From JBBTRN01 sp038065175 (GTDB lineage: Bacteria > Patescibacteriota > Doudnabacteria > UBA920): DNA of 6,818 nt. Each line of letters opens with the position of its first letter. Within the stretch, counting starts at the first letter, position 1. Both the position numbers and the translations under genes were made by a program. Under the pieces are notes generated by a model. It was not told the origin of the DNA. It worked only from the letters and a program-made list of their open reading frames with translations, and did no database searches. The DNA is taken from contig JBBTRN010000039.1 in the NCBI GenBank assembly GCA_038065175.1, positions 1-6,818 of the forward strand, given 5' to 3'. Shown here one piece after another: positions 1-5,441 of this stretch.

Positions 1-751
1 GATTAAATTTTTCCAAAAAAGCGATTAAAAACAACCAGAAACCGAACGGTAACTTCATGGTCTGCCAAAGGTTGAGCGTATCGGAGTCGCCGGCTTCCCA
101 CTTTAGTAACATGTCGTGGATTGCGACTTCAAGCGAGGGGTCTTCCTTTGCTTCCTGGGCATACCGGACGTACCAGTCACCCACGAAGTGGTCGCCTTTT
201 TGGCCCGTGGATTCGGGCGTTGCGCCCTCTGCCCACCTCTGCCACACGAGCATGCTTTTACAAATGTGCACGCCGCGGTCATTAACGAGGCAGGCTCGGA
301 CCACAAAGTGCCCTACGGCTTCAAGAATGTTTGCCAGCGCAGAGCCGAGGCAGCCATTCCGGAGGTGACCCAAGTGGAGAGGTTTGTTGGTGTTCGGAGA
401 CATGTACTCGACCATAATGCGCCTCGTACCTGTTACGAATTTAGCGTCCTTGGCCAGGGCGATTTCAATTGCCGCCTGGAACAAGGCCGTCGGGGAAAAG
501 CGGATATTAACATACGCGCCTACCTGCTTAGCTTCTGCCACAAGGTTATGCGTACTAATCGCCTGGGCTACCCTCTGGGCGAATTCAGCCGGGTTTTGTC
601 CGACCGTTTTTGCCATGGGCGCGCAGTTAAAAGCCAAATCGCCTAATGTAGGATTTGGAGTACGGCGGAGTTCAACCTCCGGCGCATCCGGGGACAAACC
701 GTTACAAGCAGCTTTATAGGCCGCTAAAATAGCGTCTTTCAATGCATTCAT
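1..751 (-). CDS. argS: Arginyl-tRNA synthetase, N-terminal part (runs off the left edge)
   Basis: ArgS charges tRNA-Arg with arginine in the cytoplasm. The frame is open from ATG at 751 to the window edge, giving 250 codons; the family is usually about 550-600 residues, so over half lies outside. Residues 1 to about 100 match the expected N-terminal tRNA-binding add-on domain. The class I signature follows: SPNTNKPLHLGHLRN at 118-132, with the HIGH-type motif H126-L-G-H129. NDRG at 157-160, ICKSM at 163-167, and TPES followed by TGQKGDHFVGDWYV are strongly ArgS-like. The start is fixed by an AGGAGG 8 nt upstream and a consensus promoter. Two oddities: hand-counted G+C is about 56% over 61-600, against about 42% in part of proA; and the last 20 codons (1-60) become A+T-rich and read as a hydrophobic LPFGFWLFLIAF, where ArgS normally has a MN-W-V--GF--TY type sequence. 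Identity is secure, intactness is not. Confidence 0.93.
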   Translation of the reverse strand, partial: MNALKDAILAAYKAACNGLSPDAPEVELRRTPNPTLGDLAFNCAPMAKTVGQNPAEFAQRVAQAISTHNLVAEAKQVGAYVNIRFSPTALFQAAIEIALAKDAKFVTGTRRIMVEYMSPNTNKPLHLGHLRNGCLGSALANILEAVGHFVVRACLVNDRGVHICKSMLVWQRWAEGATPESTGQKGDHFVGDWYVRYAQEAKEDPSLEVAIHDMLLKWEAGDSDTLNLWQTMKLPFGFWLFLIAFLEKFN

Positions 752-759
752 AATATCGT

Positions 760-765
760 CCTCCT
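760..765 (-). promoter_or_regulatory. Strong Shine-Dalgarno of argS
   Basis: On the minus strand AAAGGAGG precedes the argS ATG, with the AGGAGG core at 765-760 and an 8-nt gap to the start codon. It decides the start. It stands out because proB, proC, the dsbA-like gene and the four-helix gene have no comparable site; only proA has AAGGAG. Confidence 0.9.
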
Positions 766-780
766 TTGAACTGTAGAAAC

Positions 781-809
781 ATGCTAGTTTAAGAGGCTTT
801 TTTTGTCAA
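781..809 (-). promoter_or_regulatory. Sigma70-type promoter of argS
   Basis: On the minus strand a perfect TTGACA (809-804) is followed by a 17-nt spacer and TAGCAT (786-781), which keeps the TA and AT of the -10 box. Transcription would start near 773, leaving a leader of about 20 nt that contains the Shine-Dalgarno. The -35 box overlaps an A/T inverted repeat (798-806 with 811-819). Confidence 0.75.
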
Positions 810-832
810 CACAAAAAAACCGGTGATTTTTT

Positions 833-856
833 AAAAAAAATCAGAATAAAAATTCT
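833..856 (-). terminator. Weak terminator-like hairpin between structured element copy 1 and argS
   Basis: On the minus strand AGAAT (856-852) and ATTCT (847-843) form a 5-bp stem with a TTTT loop. After GA, eight T residues follow (840-833). It could end transcripts running out of proA through structured element copy 1, before the argS promoter. The stem is short and A/T-only apart from one G-C pair, so this is tentative. Confidence 0.35.
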
Positions 857-860
857 TTAG

Positions 861-1044
861 CAGGACTTACGGGTTTGAGCCAAGTTCCCTGCCTGCCGGC
901 AGGCAGGGAGGCAAAATGGGAGGATTTTGAGAGCCGTAGTCGGACTACGGAGAACAAAACCGCAGCATTTTAACGAAGAAATTGGCCAAATGCCGTCTGG
1001 GGTCGGGCTTTGCCCACCCAATGACGGCAATCCCGTAAGTCCTG
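861..1044. repeat. Structured dispersed element, copy 1 (184 bp, 13-bp terminal inverted repeats)
   Basis: The ends are CAGGACTTACGGG (861-873) and its perfect complement (1032-1044). Inside, the following can pair: GCCAAGTT (879-886) with AAATTGGC (979-986, one G/A mismatch); AAAATG (913-918) with CATTTT (966-971); GGATTTTG (922-929, one bulged A) with CAAAACC (955-961); CCGTAGT (934-940) with ACTACGG (944-950); and a separate arm, TGCCGTC (991-997) with GACGGCA (1023-1029), tipped by GGGC (1005-1008) with GCCC (1012-1015). The same plan recurs at 4469-4633 with different bases in several stems. It lies 8 nt after the proA stop and holds no credible ORF. It may be a MITE-like mobile element or a structured RNA; I cannot name a described family. 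Confidence 0.88.
887..908. repeat. Perfect 22-nt palindrome inside element copy 1
   Basis: The stretch is perfectly self-complementary. Its 20-nt core, 888-907 (CCTGCCTGCC and its complement), is exactly the block missing from element copy 2, where GTTC joins GAGGCA directly at 4494/4495. It therefore looks like a small palindrome inserted into, or lost from, the larger element. Confidence 0.85.
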
Positions 1045-1052
1045 TATAGTTA

Positions 1053-2312
1053 TTATTTCCTGACCTGACCTTTGCCGTAAACCAGCCACTTATAAGAAGT
1101 TAACGCCTCAAGGCCCATGGGGCCGCGCGCGTGTAATTTTTGGGTAGAGACACCGACTTCCGCGCCCATACCAAACTCTCCCCCGTCGGTAAAGCGAATA
1201 GAAGCATTATGGTAAACTGCCGCGGCATCCACATTTTGCAAAAACAAACTTGCATGTTTCTTATTTCCAGTAAGTATAGCTTCAGAATGCCCAGAAGTAT
1301 GAGTTTGAATAAATTCCAGACCTTGTTTAAAATTCCTTACTGTTTTAATGGCCATTACCAAAGACAAGAACTCCCTGCCAAAATCTGCAGGTACGGCTTT
1401 TTTTAAAAACTGTCCTGGGTAAATGCTTTTTAAAATTTTATAAGCAGGCGCGTCGGCTCGTATTTCTACCTGCCAATCTCTAAGACGCAAAGCTAATAGG
1501 GGTAGTAAACTTGTTGAAATATTCTCGTGCGTCACTAAAGTATCCAATGAATTACATACGCTTGGACGCTGGGTTTTAGCATTTACAATAATGTCCGCCG
1601 CGATTTTAGGGTTATATTTTTCGTCAGCAAAGATATGGCAAACACCGGCGCCGGTTTCTATTACCGGAACCCTGGAATGCGCGCGGACAAAATTTATAAG
1701 CTCCTTGCCTCCGCGCGGTATAAGAACATCTACTAATCCAACCGCTTCGAGCAAAAACTTACGCCAATCGCTTTTTGGGCTAATCAAATAAGCGCAAAGA
1801 TTAGATATGCCATGTTTTTTAAACACTTTATGCAACAGGCTTATAAACGCCTGGTTAGAATAAAAACTTTCCTTACCTCCCTTTAGCACTATGGCGTTGC
1901 CGGTCTTAAAGGCCAAGGTTGCCAAGTCAGCCGTAACATTAGGACGAGATTCGAAAATTACCCCAACCACACCCAAAGGCACACTCACCTTTTTAAGGAG
2001 TAAGCGGTTAGGCAAAGTTTTAGCTTCCAAAATTTTGCCAAGCGGGTCAGGCATAAGGGCTATTTGTTTTATGCCTACGGCTACATCCATAATTTTTTTC
2101 GTGTCCAGCGCCAACCTTTCCCTAAAGGCAGCGTCTTTACTAGGCGGTAATAGCTTTAAATCTTTAGCATTGGCCTGAAGGATTACTTTTCGGGAGTGGA
2201 TGACAATTTTCCCGAAATCCAAAAGCACCGCCTTGCGGGTCTTGTGGCTAAAATTGCCAATTTCGACAGTGAGTCTTTTTATGTCTTTTAAATCTTTTTC
2301 AAGGTTATCCAT
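1053..2312 (-). CDS. proA: Glutamate-5-semialdehyde dehydrogenase (gamma-glutamyl phosphate reductase)
   Basis: ProA reduces gamma-glutamyl phosphate to glutamate-5-semialdehyde with NADPH, the second step of proline synthesis. The 419 residues match the normal family length. Visible family features are VPLGVVGVIFESRPNVTAD (about 111-129), the nucleotide-binding region FKTGNAIVLKGGKES (135-149), DVLIPRGGKELI (195-206), VIETGAGVCHIFAD (217-230), the catalytic Cys253 in QRPSVCNSLDT, and the C-terminal IRFTDGGEFGMGAEVGVST (372-390) with LHARGPMGLEALTSYKW. Its ATG lies inside the end of proC (8-bp overlap), preceded by AAGGAG, so translation is probably coupled. It is the last gene of the proB-proC-proA operon. 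Two consecutive TAA codons end the frame, and the structured element follows after 8 nt. No key residue is missing. Confidence 0.97.
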   Translation of the reverse strand: MDNLEKDLKDIKRLTVEIGNFSHKTRKAVLLDFGKIVIHSRKVILQANAKDLKLLPPSKDAAFRERLALDTKKIMDVAVGIKQIALMPDPLGKILEAKTLPNRLLLKKVSVPLGVVGVIFESRPNVTADLATLAFKTGNAIVLKGGKESFYSNQAFISLLHKVFKKHGISNLCAYLISPKSDWRKFLLEAVGLVDVLIPRGGKELINFVRAHSRVPVIETGAGVCHIFADEKYNPKIAADIIVNAKTQRPSVCNSLDTLVTHENISTSLLPLLALRLRDWQVEIRADAPAYKILKSIYPGQFLKKAVPADFGREFLSLVMAIKTVRNFKQGLEFIQTHTSGHSEAILTGNKKHASLFLQNVDAAAVYHNASIRFTDGGEFGMGAEVGVSTQKLHARGPMGLEALTSYKWLVYGKGQVRK

Positions 2313-3090
2313 GGCTTAACTCCTTCGCGCGCTTATACGCAGCGGACGCAGCTTTTTTTACGCTGCTCTTAAAACCACTTTTTTTAAATTCCTGTAGCGC
2401 CGCTTCGGTAGTGCCTTTTTTGGAAGCAATTTTTTTAATTAATTGCCCATAATCACCAAATAATTGGAGCTTGGCCGAAGCAAAGAAAGTGGATCGCACA
2501 AGCATAGCAGCCTGGCTTTGAGTAAGACCCAAAGACCGCGCCGCGTCTTCTAAAGCTTGAGCGAAGTAAAAAAAATAAGCGGGGCCACTGCCTGAAATAG
2601 CTGTCACGGCGTCTATTAGGGCTTCACTTTTTACTTCAAAATTTTCGGTGAAAGAAGATATAAATTTTTTGGCGAGCGCTTTATCGCTAAAGCTTAAACC
2701 GGACAAAGCTTTCCAGGCGCCTACGCCTTCGCCTACAAGAAGTCCCATGTTAGGCATAAGCCTGACTATTTTACTATGCCTAAAAACCCTTATAAGAACC
2801 TTAAGGCTCACACCCGCGGCTATTGAAATTATTAGGGCTCGTGCGGAAATCTTGCCTTTTAAAATTTGCGCCGAACCTGAAATGTCCTGGGGTTTTACCG
2901 CAATAACAACCAGGTCGCATTTCTTTAAATGCTTTAAACCTAAATCGGGTATAACCCCCCATTTCCCGGCTGTGCGCAATTTGTTCGGGTTATGATCCGA
3001 GGCATACACCTGAAAACCGCCCTTTTGTTTAAGGATGCTTTGCGCTATTGCGCTTCCCATATTACCTAATCCGAAAATAAATATTTTCAT
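2305..3090 (-). CDS. proC: Pyrroline-5-carboxylate reductase
   Basis: ProC reduces 1-pyrroline-5-carboxylate to proline with NAD(P)H, the last step of the pathway. At 261 residues it is of usual length. An N-terminal Rossmann fold opens with MKIFIFGLGNMGSAIA (GLGNMG at 7-12). VVIAVKPQDI (61-70), IISIAAGVSL (87-96) and RLMPNMGLLVGEGV (110-123) follow; most relatives have MPNTPALVGEG, so the NMGLL stretch is a mild variation. The C-terminal dimerisation and substrate domain shows AISGSGPAYFF (164-174) and GTTEAALQEFKKSGF (226-240). It starts 11 nt after the proB stop and overlaps proA by 8 bp. I see no good Shine-Dalgarno before its ATG (the upstream sequence is TTAACAGTTT), so reinitiation from proB is likely. 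Confidence 0.96.
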   Translation of the reverse strand: MKIFIFGLGNMGSAIAQSILKQKGGFQVYASDHNPNKLRTAGKWGVIPDLGLKHLKKCDLVVIAVKPQDISGSAQILKGKISARALIISIAAGVSLKVLIRVFRHSKIVRLMPNMGLLVGEGVGAWKALSGLSFSDKALAKKFISSFTENFEVKSEALIDAVTAISGSGPAYFFYFAQALEDAARSLGLTQSQAAMLVRSTFFASAKLQLFGDYGQLIKKIASKKGTTEAALQEFKKSGFKSSVKKAASAAYKRAKELSHG

Positions 3091-3101
3091 AAACTGTTAA
3101 C

Positions 3102-4181
3102 TTAAAGCACTGCCATATGGTCGCGGTGAATAACCTCTTTTTCCAAACCAGGCTTTATGGACGAATCTTTTTTACGCCTTAAAAAATCTTGTATTTCTCC
3201 TGCCGAATAATTAACTTTTCCATATGCCACGCCCACACCGCTTTTGGTAATAACTTCCACCACTTCGCCTTTTCCAAACTGCCCCTTTAGCCAGGCAACG
3301 CCTGGGAAAAGCAGGCTGCTGCCTTTGCGCAACGCTTTGGCCGCGCCTTCGTCTATAACTAACTGGCCCAAGCCCTTAGCCGCAACCAGCCAGCGCTTCT
3401 GTTTAGCCCAATTTTTTTCAATCGGGTAAGGCTGAAAAAGAGTGCCCGTTTTACTGCCCTTTAAAAATACGCCTGCCAAAGCGTTCTTTTCTCGGCCGTC
3501 AGTAAAGACAGTAGTAATGCCGGCATGAGCCGCGTGCTTGGCCGCGCGGATTTTGCTAAGCATACCGCCACGGCCCAGGCTGGAAGTTTCTGAAGAAATC
3601 ATCTTTTCCAAAGCGGCATCCACATTCTCCACTATCTTAATAAGCTTGGCATCGGAGTTTAAATCCGGGTTGGAAGTAAACAAGCCTTTTTGGTTAGTTA
3701 AGATTACCAGGCGGTCGGCGTTTAAAGCTACGGCCACTATTGCGGCCAAGAGGTCATTGTCCCCTACGGTTAAATCGGACATGGCTACGACATCGTTCTC
3801 GTTTATAATAGGCAAGATGTTTGCCGCCAAAAGGCTTTCAACTGTGTGCACAAAATTTTCATAGCGTTCCCTTTCGGTAAAGTCGTCCTTTAAAACCAAA
3901 CACTGGGCTACTAGCATCTTAAATAACTTCGCTTTCGCCCCATAAGCATGGATTAAAGCGGGTTGGCCTAAAGCCGCCCACGCCTGTTTTTTGTGCAAGC
4001 TGTCTAGCTTCGGCAAAACTTGCTGGCCATAAGCTATGGCTCCGGAACTTACCAGGATGACTTCATGGCCCCGGACGCAAAGTAAAGAAATATCCTTAAG
4101 TATTTCTTGGATTTTTTTTAAGTTTATTTGGTTCTTACTTCCAAGCAGGACATTAGTCCCGACCTTAATTACTAAGCGCAT
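3102..4181 (-). CDS. proB: Glutamate 5-kinase with C-terminal PUA domain
   Basis: ProB phosphorylates glutamate with ATP, the first and usually proline-inhibited step of proline synthesis. The 359 residues correspond to the long form: an amino-acid kinase domain (about 1-250) plus a PUA domain (about 263-345). Visible motifs are VIKVGTNVL (4-12), VILVSSGAIAYG (41-52), ALGQPALI (70-77), PIINENDVVA (124-133) followed by TVGDNDLLAAIVA (138-150), VILTNQKGLF (159-168) and LGRGGMLSKI (202-211), the last corresponding to the usual GTGGM loop. The C-terminus, EVIHRDHMAVL, is typical. It is the first gene of the operon, with a candidate promoter just upstream and no visible Shine-Dalgarno, so it may have a short, weakly structured leader. 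Known family members are feedback-controlled by proline through the kinase domain; I cannot judge that here. Confidence 0.96.
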   Translation of the reverse strand: MRLVIKVGTNVLLGSKNQINLKKIQEILKDISLLCVRGHEVILVSSGAIAYGQQVLPKLDSLHKKQAWAALGQPALIHAYGAKAKLFKMLVAQCLVLKDDFTERERYENFVHTVESLLAANILPIINENDVVAMSDLTVGDNDLLAAIVAVALNADRLVILTNQKGLFTSNPDLNSDAKLIKIVENVDAALEKMISSETSSLGRGGMLSKIRAAKHAAHAGITTVFTDGREKNALAGVFLKGSKTGTLFQPYPIEKNWAKQKRWLVAAKGLGQLVIDEGAAKALRKGSSLLFPGVAWLKGQFGKGEVVEVITKSGVGVAYGKVNYSAGEIQDFLRRKKDSSIKPGLEKEVIHRDHMAVL

Positions 4182-4216
4182 ATAAATTGAGTCTATGAAT
4201 AGCTATTTACCTATTT

Positions 4217-4245
4217 ATCTTATAAAAAATTGCGCTTTTAAGCAA
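4217..4245 (-). promoter_or_regulatory. Candidate promoter of the proB-proC-proA operon
   Basis: On the minus strand TTGCTT (4245-4240) and TAAGAT (4222-4217) are separated by 17 nt. Transcription would begin near 4210, about 29 nt before the proB ATG. It lies immediately after a terminator hairpin for the upstream locus, the expected place for a new transcription unit. The matches to consensus are partial. Confidence 0.45.
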
Positions 4246-4246
4246 G

Positions 4247-4285
4247 AAAAAGTCGGAACCCCTTTTAACTTACAAAGGAGTTCCG
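4247..4285 (-). terminator. Terminator hairpin upstream of the proline operon
   Basis: CGGAAC with GTTCCG (4254-4259/4280-4285) and CCTTT with AAAGG (4261-4265/4275-4279) form an 11-bp stem with one C/A mismatch. On the minus strand GA-C-TTTTT follows (T run at 4251-4247). It would back up the next hairpin in stopping transcripts from the dsbA-like locus. Confidence 0.6.
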
Positions 4286-4305
4286 GCAAATGTATTTTAA
4301 AATTG

Positions 4306-4341
4306 AAAAACATCCCTTAAACCTTAGTTAAGGGTGTTTTT
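4306..4341. terminator. Strong bidirectional intrinsic terminator
   Basis: CCCTTAA (4314-4320) pairs with TTAAGGG (4328-4334) around a 7-nt loop. The stem continues as AAAACA with TGTTTT across one bulged T (4313). Poly-T runs flank it on both strands (TGTTTTT rightward, ATGTTTTTC leftward). It sits about 35 nt after the stop of the dsbA-like relic, as expected for the natural end of that minus-strand unit. Confidence 0.75.
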
Positions 4342-4376
4342 ATTTGCCCGGCATATTTTTTAGTTATTTTGGTTTA

Positions 4377-4454
4377 TTATTTCAGAGCGGCCTCGATAGC
4401 CTGTTCAAAGGCGGAAAACGGCTGCCTCTCGGCTTCGCTCGAGACTAACTTTAT
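4377..4454 (-). pseudogene. Relic of a second dsbA-like gene: 3' end only
   Basis: On the minus strand 4424-4377 reads QPFSAFEQAIEAALK then TAA TAA. The intact gene upstream ends QPFSSFEQAIEQALKQ: 13 of 15 aligned residues are identical. Of those 13, eight use a different codon (for example TTT for TTC, GAA for GAG, CTG for CTT), so this is not a recent copy of the neighbour but the tail of a diverged paralogue that was once under selection. Just upstream, IKLV (4454-4443) could match VKIV of the intact gene, separated by an in-frame 18-nt insert (4442-4425) that carries a small CTCG/CGAG hairpin. A stop (4457-4455) lies before it and the structured element begins 11 nt further on, so the rest of the gene is gone. 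Confidence 0.75.
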
Positions 4455-4468
4455 TTACAAGGCATATC

Positions 4469-4633
4469 CAGGACTTACGCATTGAGCCAAGTTCGAGGCA
4501 TTTTCCGAGGATTTTTGGAGGCGTACTCCTGGTACGACGACAAAAACCGCAGGAAAATAACAAAGAAATTGGCCAAAGCCGCTTTTAAGGATCCGGCTCC
4601 GCCGGTCCTAAAAGCGGCGGTGCGTAAGTCCTG
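4469..4633. repeat. Structured dispersed element, copy 2 (165 bp, 13-bp terminal inverted repeats)
   Basis: The ends are CAGGACTTACGCA (4469-4481) and its perfect complement (4621-4633). Paired segments follow the plan of copy 1: GCCAAGTT (4486-4493) with AAATTGGC (4566-4573); ATTTTCC (4500-4506) with GGAAAAT (4552-4558); GGATTTTTG (4509-4517, bulged A) with CAAAAACC (4541-4548); CGTAC (4522-4526) with GTACG (4532-4536); and a long arm, GCCGCTTTTA (4578-4587) with TAAAAGCGGC (4609-4618), continuing through GGA/TCC and CCGGC/GCCGG to a TCC loop. The unpaired or constant parts (GAGCCAAGTT, CCGCAG, GAAATTGGCCAAA) match copy 1, while many stem bases differ but stay paired. It begins 3 nt after the stop of the dsbA-like gene. 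It has no credible coding capacity. Confidence 0.88.
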
Positions 4634-4636
4634 ATA

Positions 4637-5395
4637 TTATTGTTTAAGCGCTTGCTCTATAGCTTGCTCGAATGAACTGAACGGCTGGGCGACGACAATT
4701 TTAACGCCGTTTACAAACACCGTGGGCGTGCCGCTTACCCCGGCCGCCTGGCCGTCTGTTATGTCTTTTTTAACTACTTCGGCAGTTTCGCCGTTGTCTA
4801 AACAAGTATTAAATTTAGAAACATTCAAGCCCAAATCAACCGCGTACTGCTTTAAATCGGCCATGTTTAGCCCTGTTCCGTCCGGCTGCATTTTTTCAAA
4901 AAGCCTGTCGTGGTAGGGGAAAAACTTGCCTTGCCGATTAGCACACTCCGCCGCCTCGCCTGCTTTTTGCGCGTTTTGGTGAATAGGCAAAGGAAAATGC
5001 CTAAAAACAAAAGTAGCTTTGCCGGTATCTATATATTTAGTTTTAATCTGCTTGTAGGTATCGTTAAAAAATTTCTGGCAAAACGGGCATTGGAAGTCGG
5101 AAAATTCCTCTATGACCACTTTACCCCTCCCTGTCTTTGGCGCGTCTTTTCTTTCCGCCACATCTACCGGGCCTTGGGGCACGGGAGCAGCTTGTTGCTG
5201 GGGCTGGATATTCTGCGCCGAACCTTGAACTCCAAGGCTTTTTCCCCCGAATGACTGGATCACTAATTTAGTGTTGTAAAAAATACTCGCGCTTATTAAA
5301 ATGGCGCCGACAATTATGCTGGAAGCAATAATATTGTCTTTTTTAGCCGGCTGATGCTCATGGCTATGCGCGTGCTCGTGATGTTCGTGTTCCAT
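4637..5395 (-). CDS. Membrane-anchored DsbA-like thiol-disulfide oxidoreductase
   Basis: This 252-residue protein belongs to the thioredoxin-fold DsbA/BdbD-like group that forms or exchanges disulfides in exported proteins. Order: a His-rich N-terminus (seven His within residues 3-14), one membrane segment (about 22-40, IIASSIIVGAILISASIFY), a Gln/Pro-rich linker (about 58-77), then the catalytic domain. KVVIEEFSDFQCPFC (92-106) holds the CPFC redox centre (C103, C106). The cis-Pro loop is SGTPTVFVNG (221-230, P224). C151 (AAECANRQGKFF) and C198 (FNTCLD) are typical family cysteines and may form a second disulfide. Lys18-Lys19 before the membrane segment suggest an N-in, C-out topology. The start is the only sensible one before the anchor, although no Shine-Dalgarno is visible; an isolated TATAAT lies at 5429-5424 without a convincing -35. 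Its substrates and reoxidation partner are not in the window. Confidence 0.9.
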   Translation of the reverse strand: MEHEHHEHAHSHEHQPAKKDNIIASSIIVGAILISASIFYNTKLVIQSFGGKSLGVQGSAQNIQPQQQAAPVPQGPVDVAERKDAPKTGRGKVVIEEFSDFQCPFCQKFFNDTYKQIKTKYIDTGKATFVFRHFPLPIHQNAQKAGEAAECANRQGKFFPYHDRLFEKMQPDGTGLNMADLKQYAVDLGLNVSKFNTCLDNGETAEVVKKDITDGQAAGVSGTPTVFVNGVKIVVAQPFSSFEQAIEQALKQ

Positions 5396-5441
5396 AGAAA
5401 TTAAATAAAATTAAGTAAAAATAATTATAATTAAATAAGAT

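Noticed and set aside
116..646. 176-residue plus-strand reading frame at the left end
   Set aside because: It lies opposite argS, whose minus-strand frame contains the HLGH and NDRG/ICKSM motifs; the plus-strand translation matches nothing I recognise.
798..819. Inverted repeat TTTTTTTGT/ACAAAAAAA as a terminator
   Set aside because: The stem is almost pure A/T and coincides with the argS -35 region; the match is better explained by the promoter plus homopolymer runs.
861..4633. The two repeat copies as ends of a composite transposon carrying proBCA
   Set aside because: The copies are in direct orientation, no transposase lies between them, and the interior is an ordinary operon with its own promoter and upstream terminators.
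4464..4637. ATAT on both sides of element copy 2 as a target-site duplication
   Set aside because: The left ATAT is one base away from the repeat end and copy 1 has no matching duplication; in A/T-rich DNA this is easily chance.
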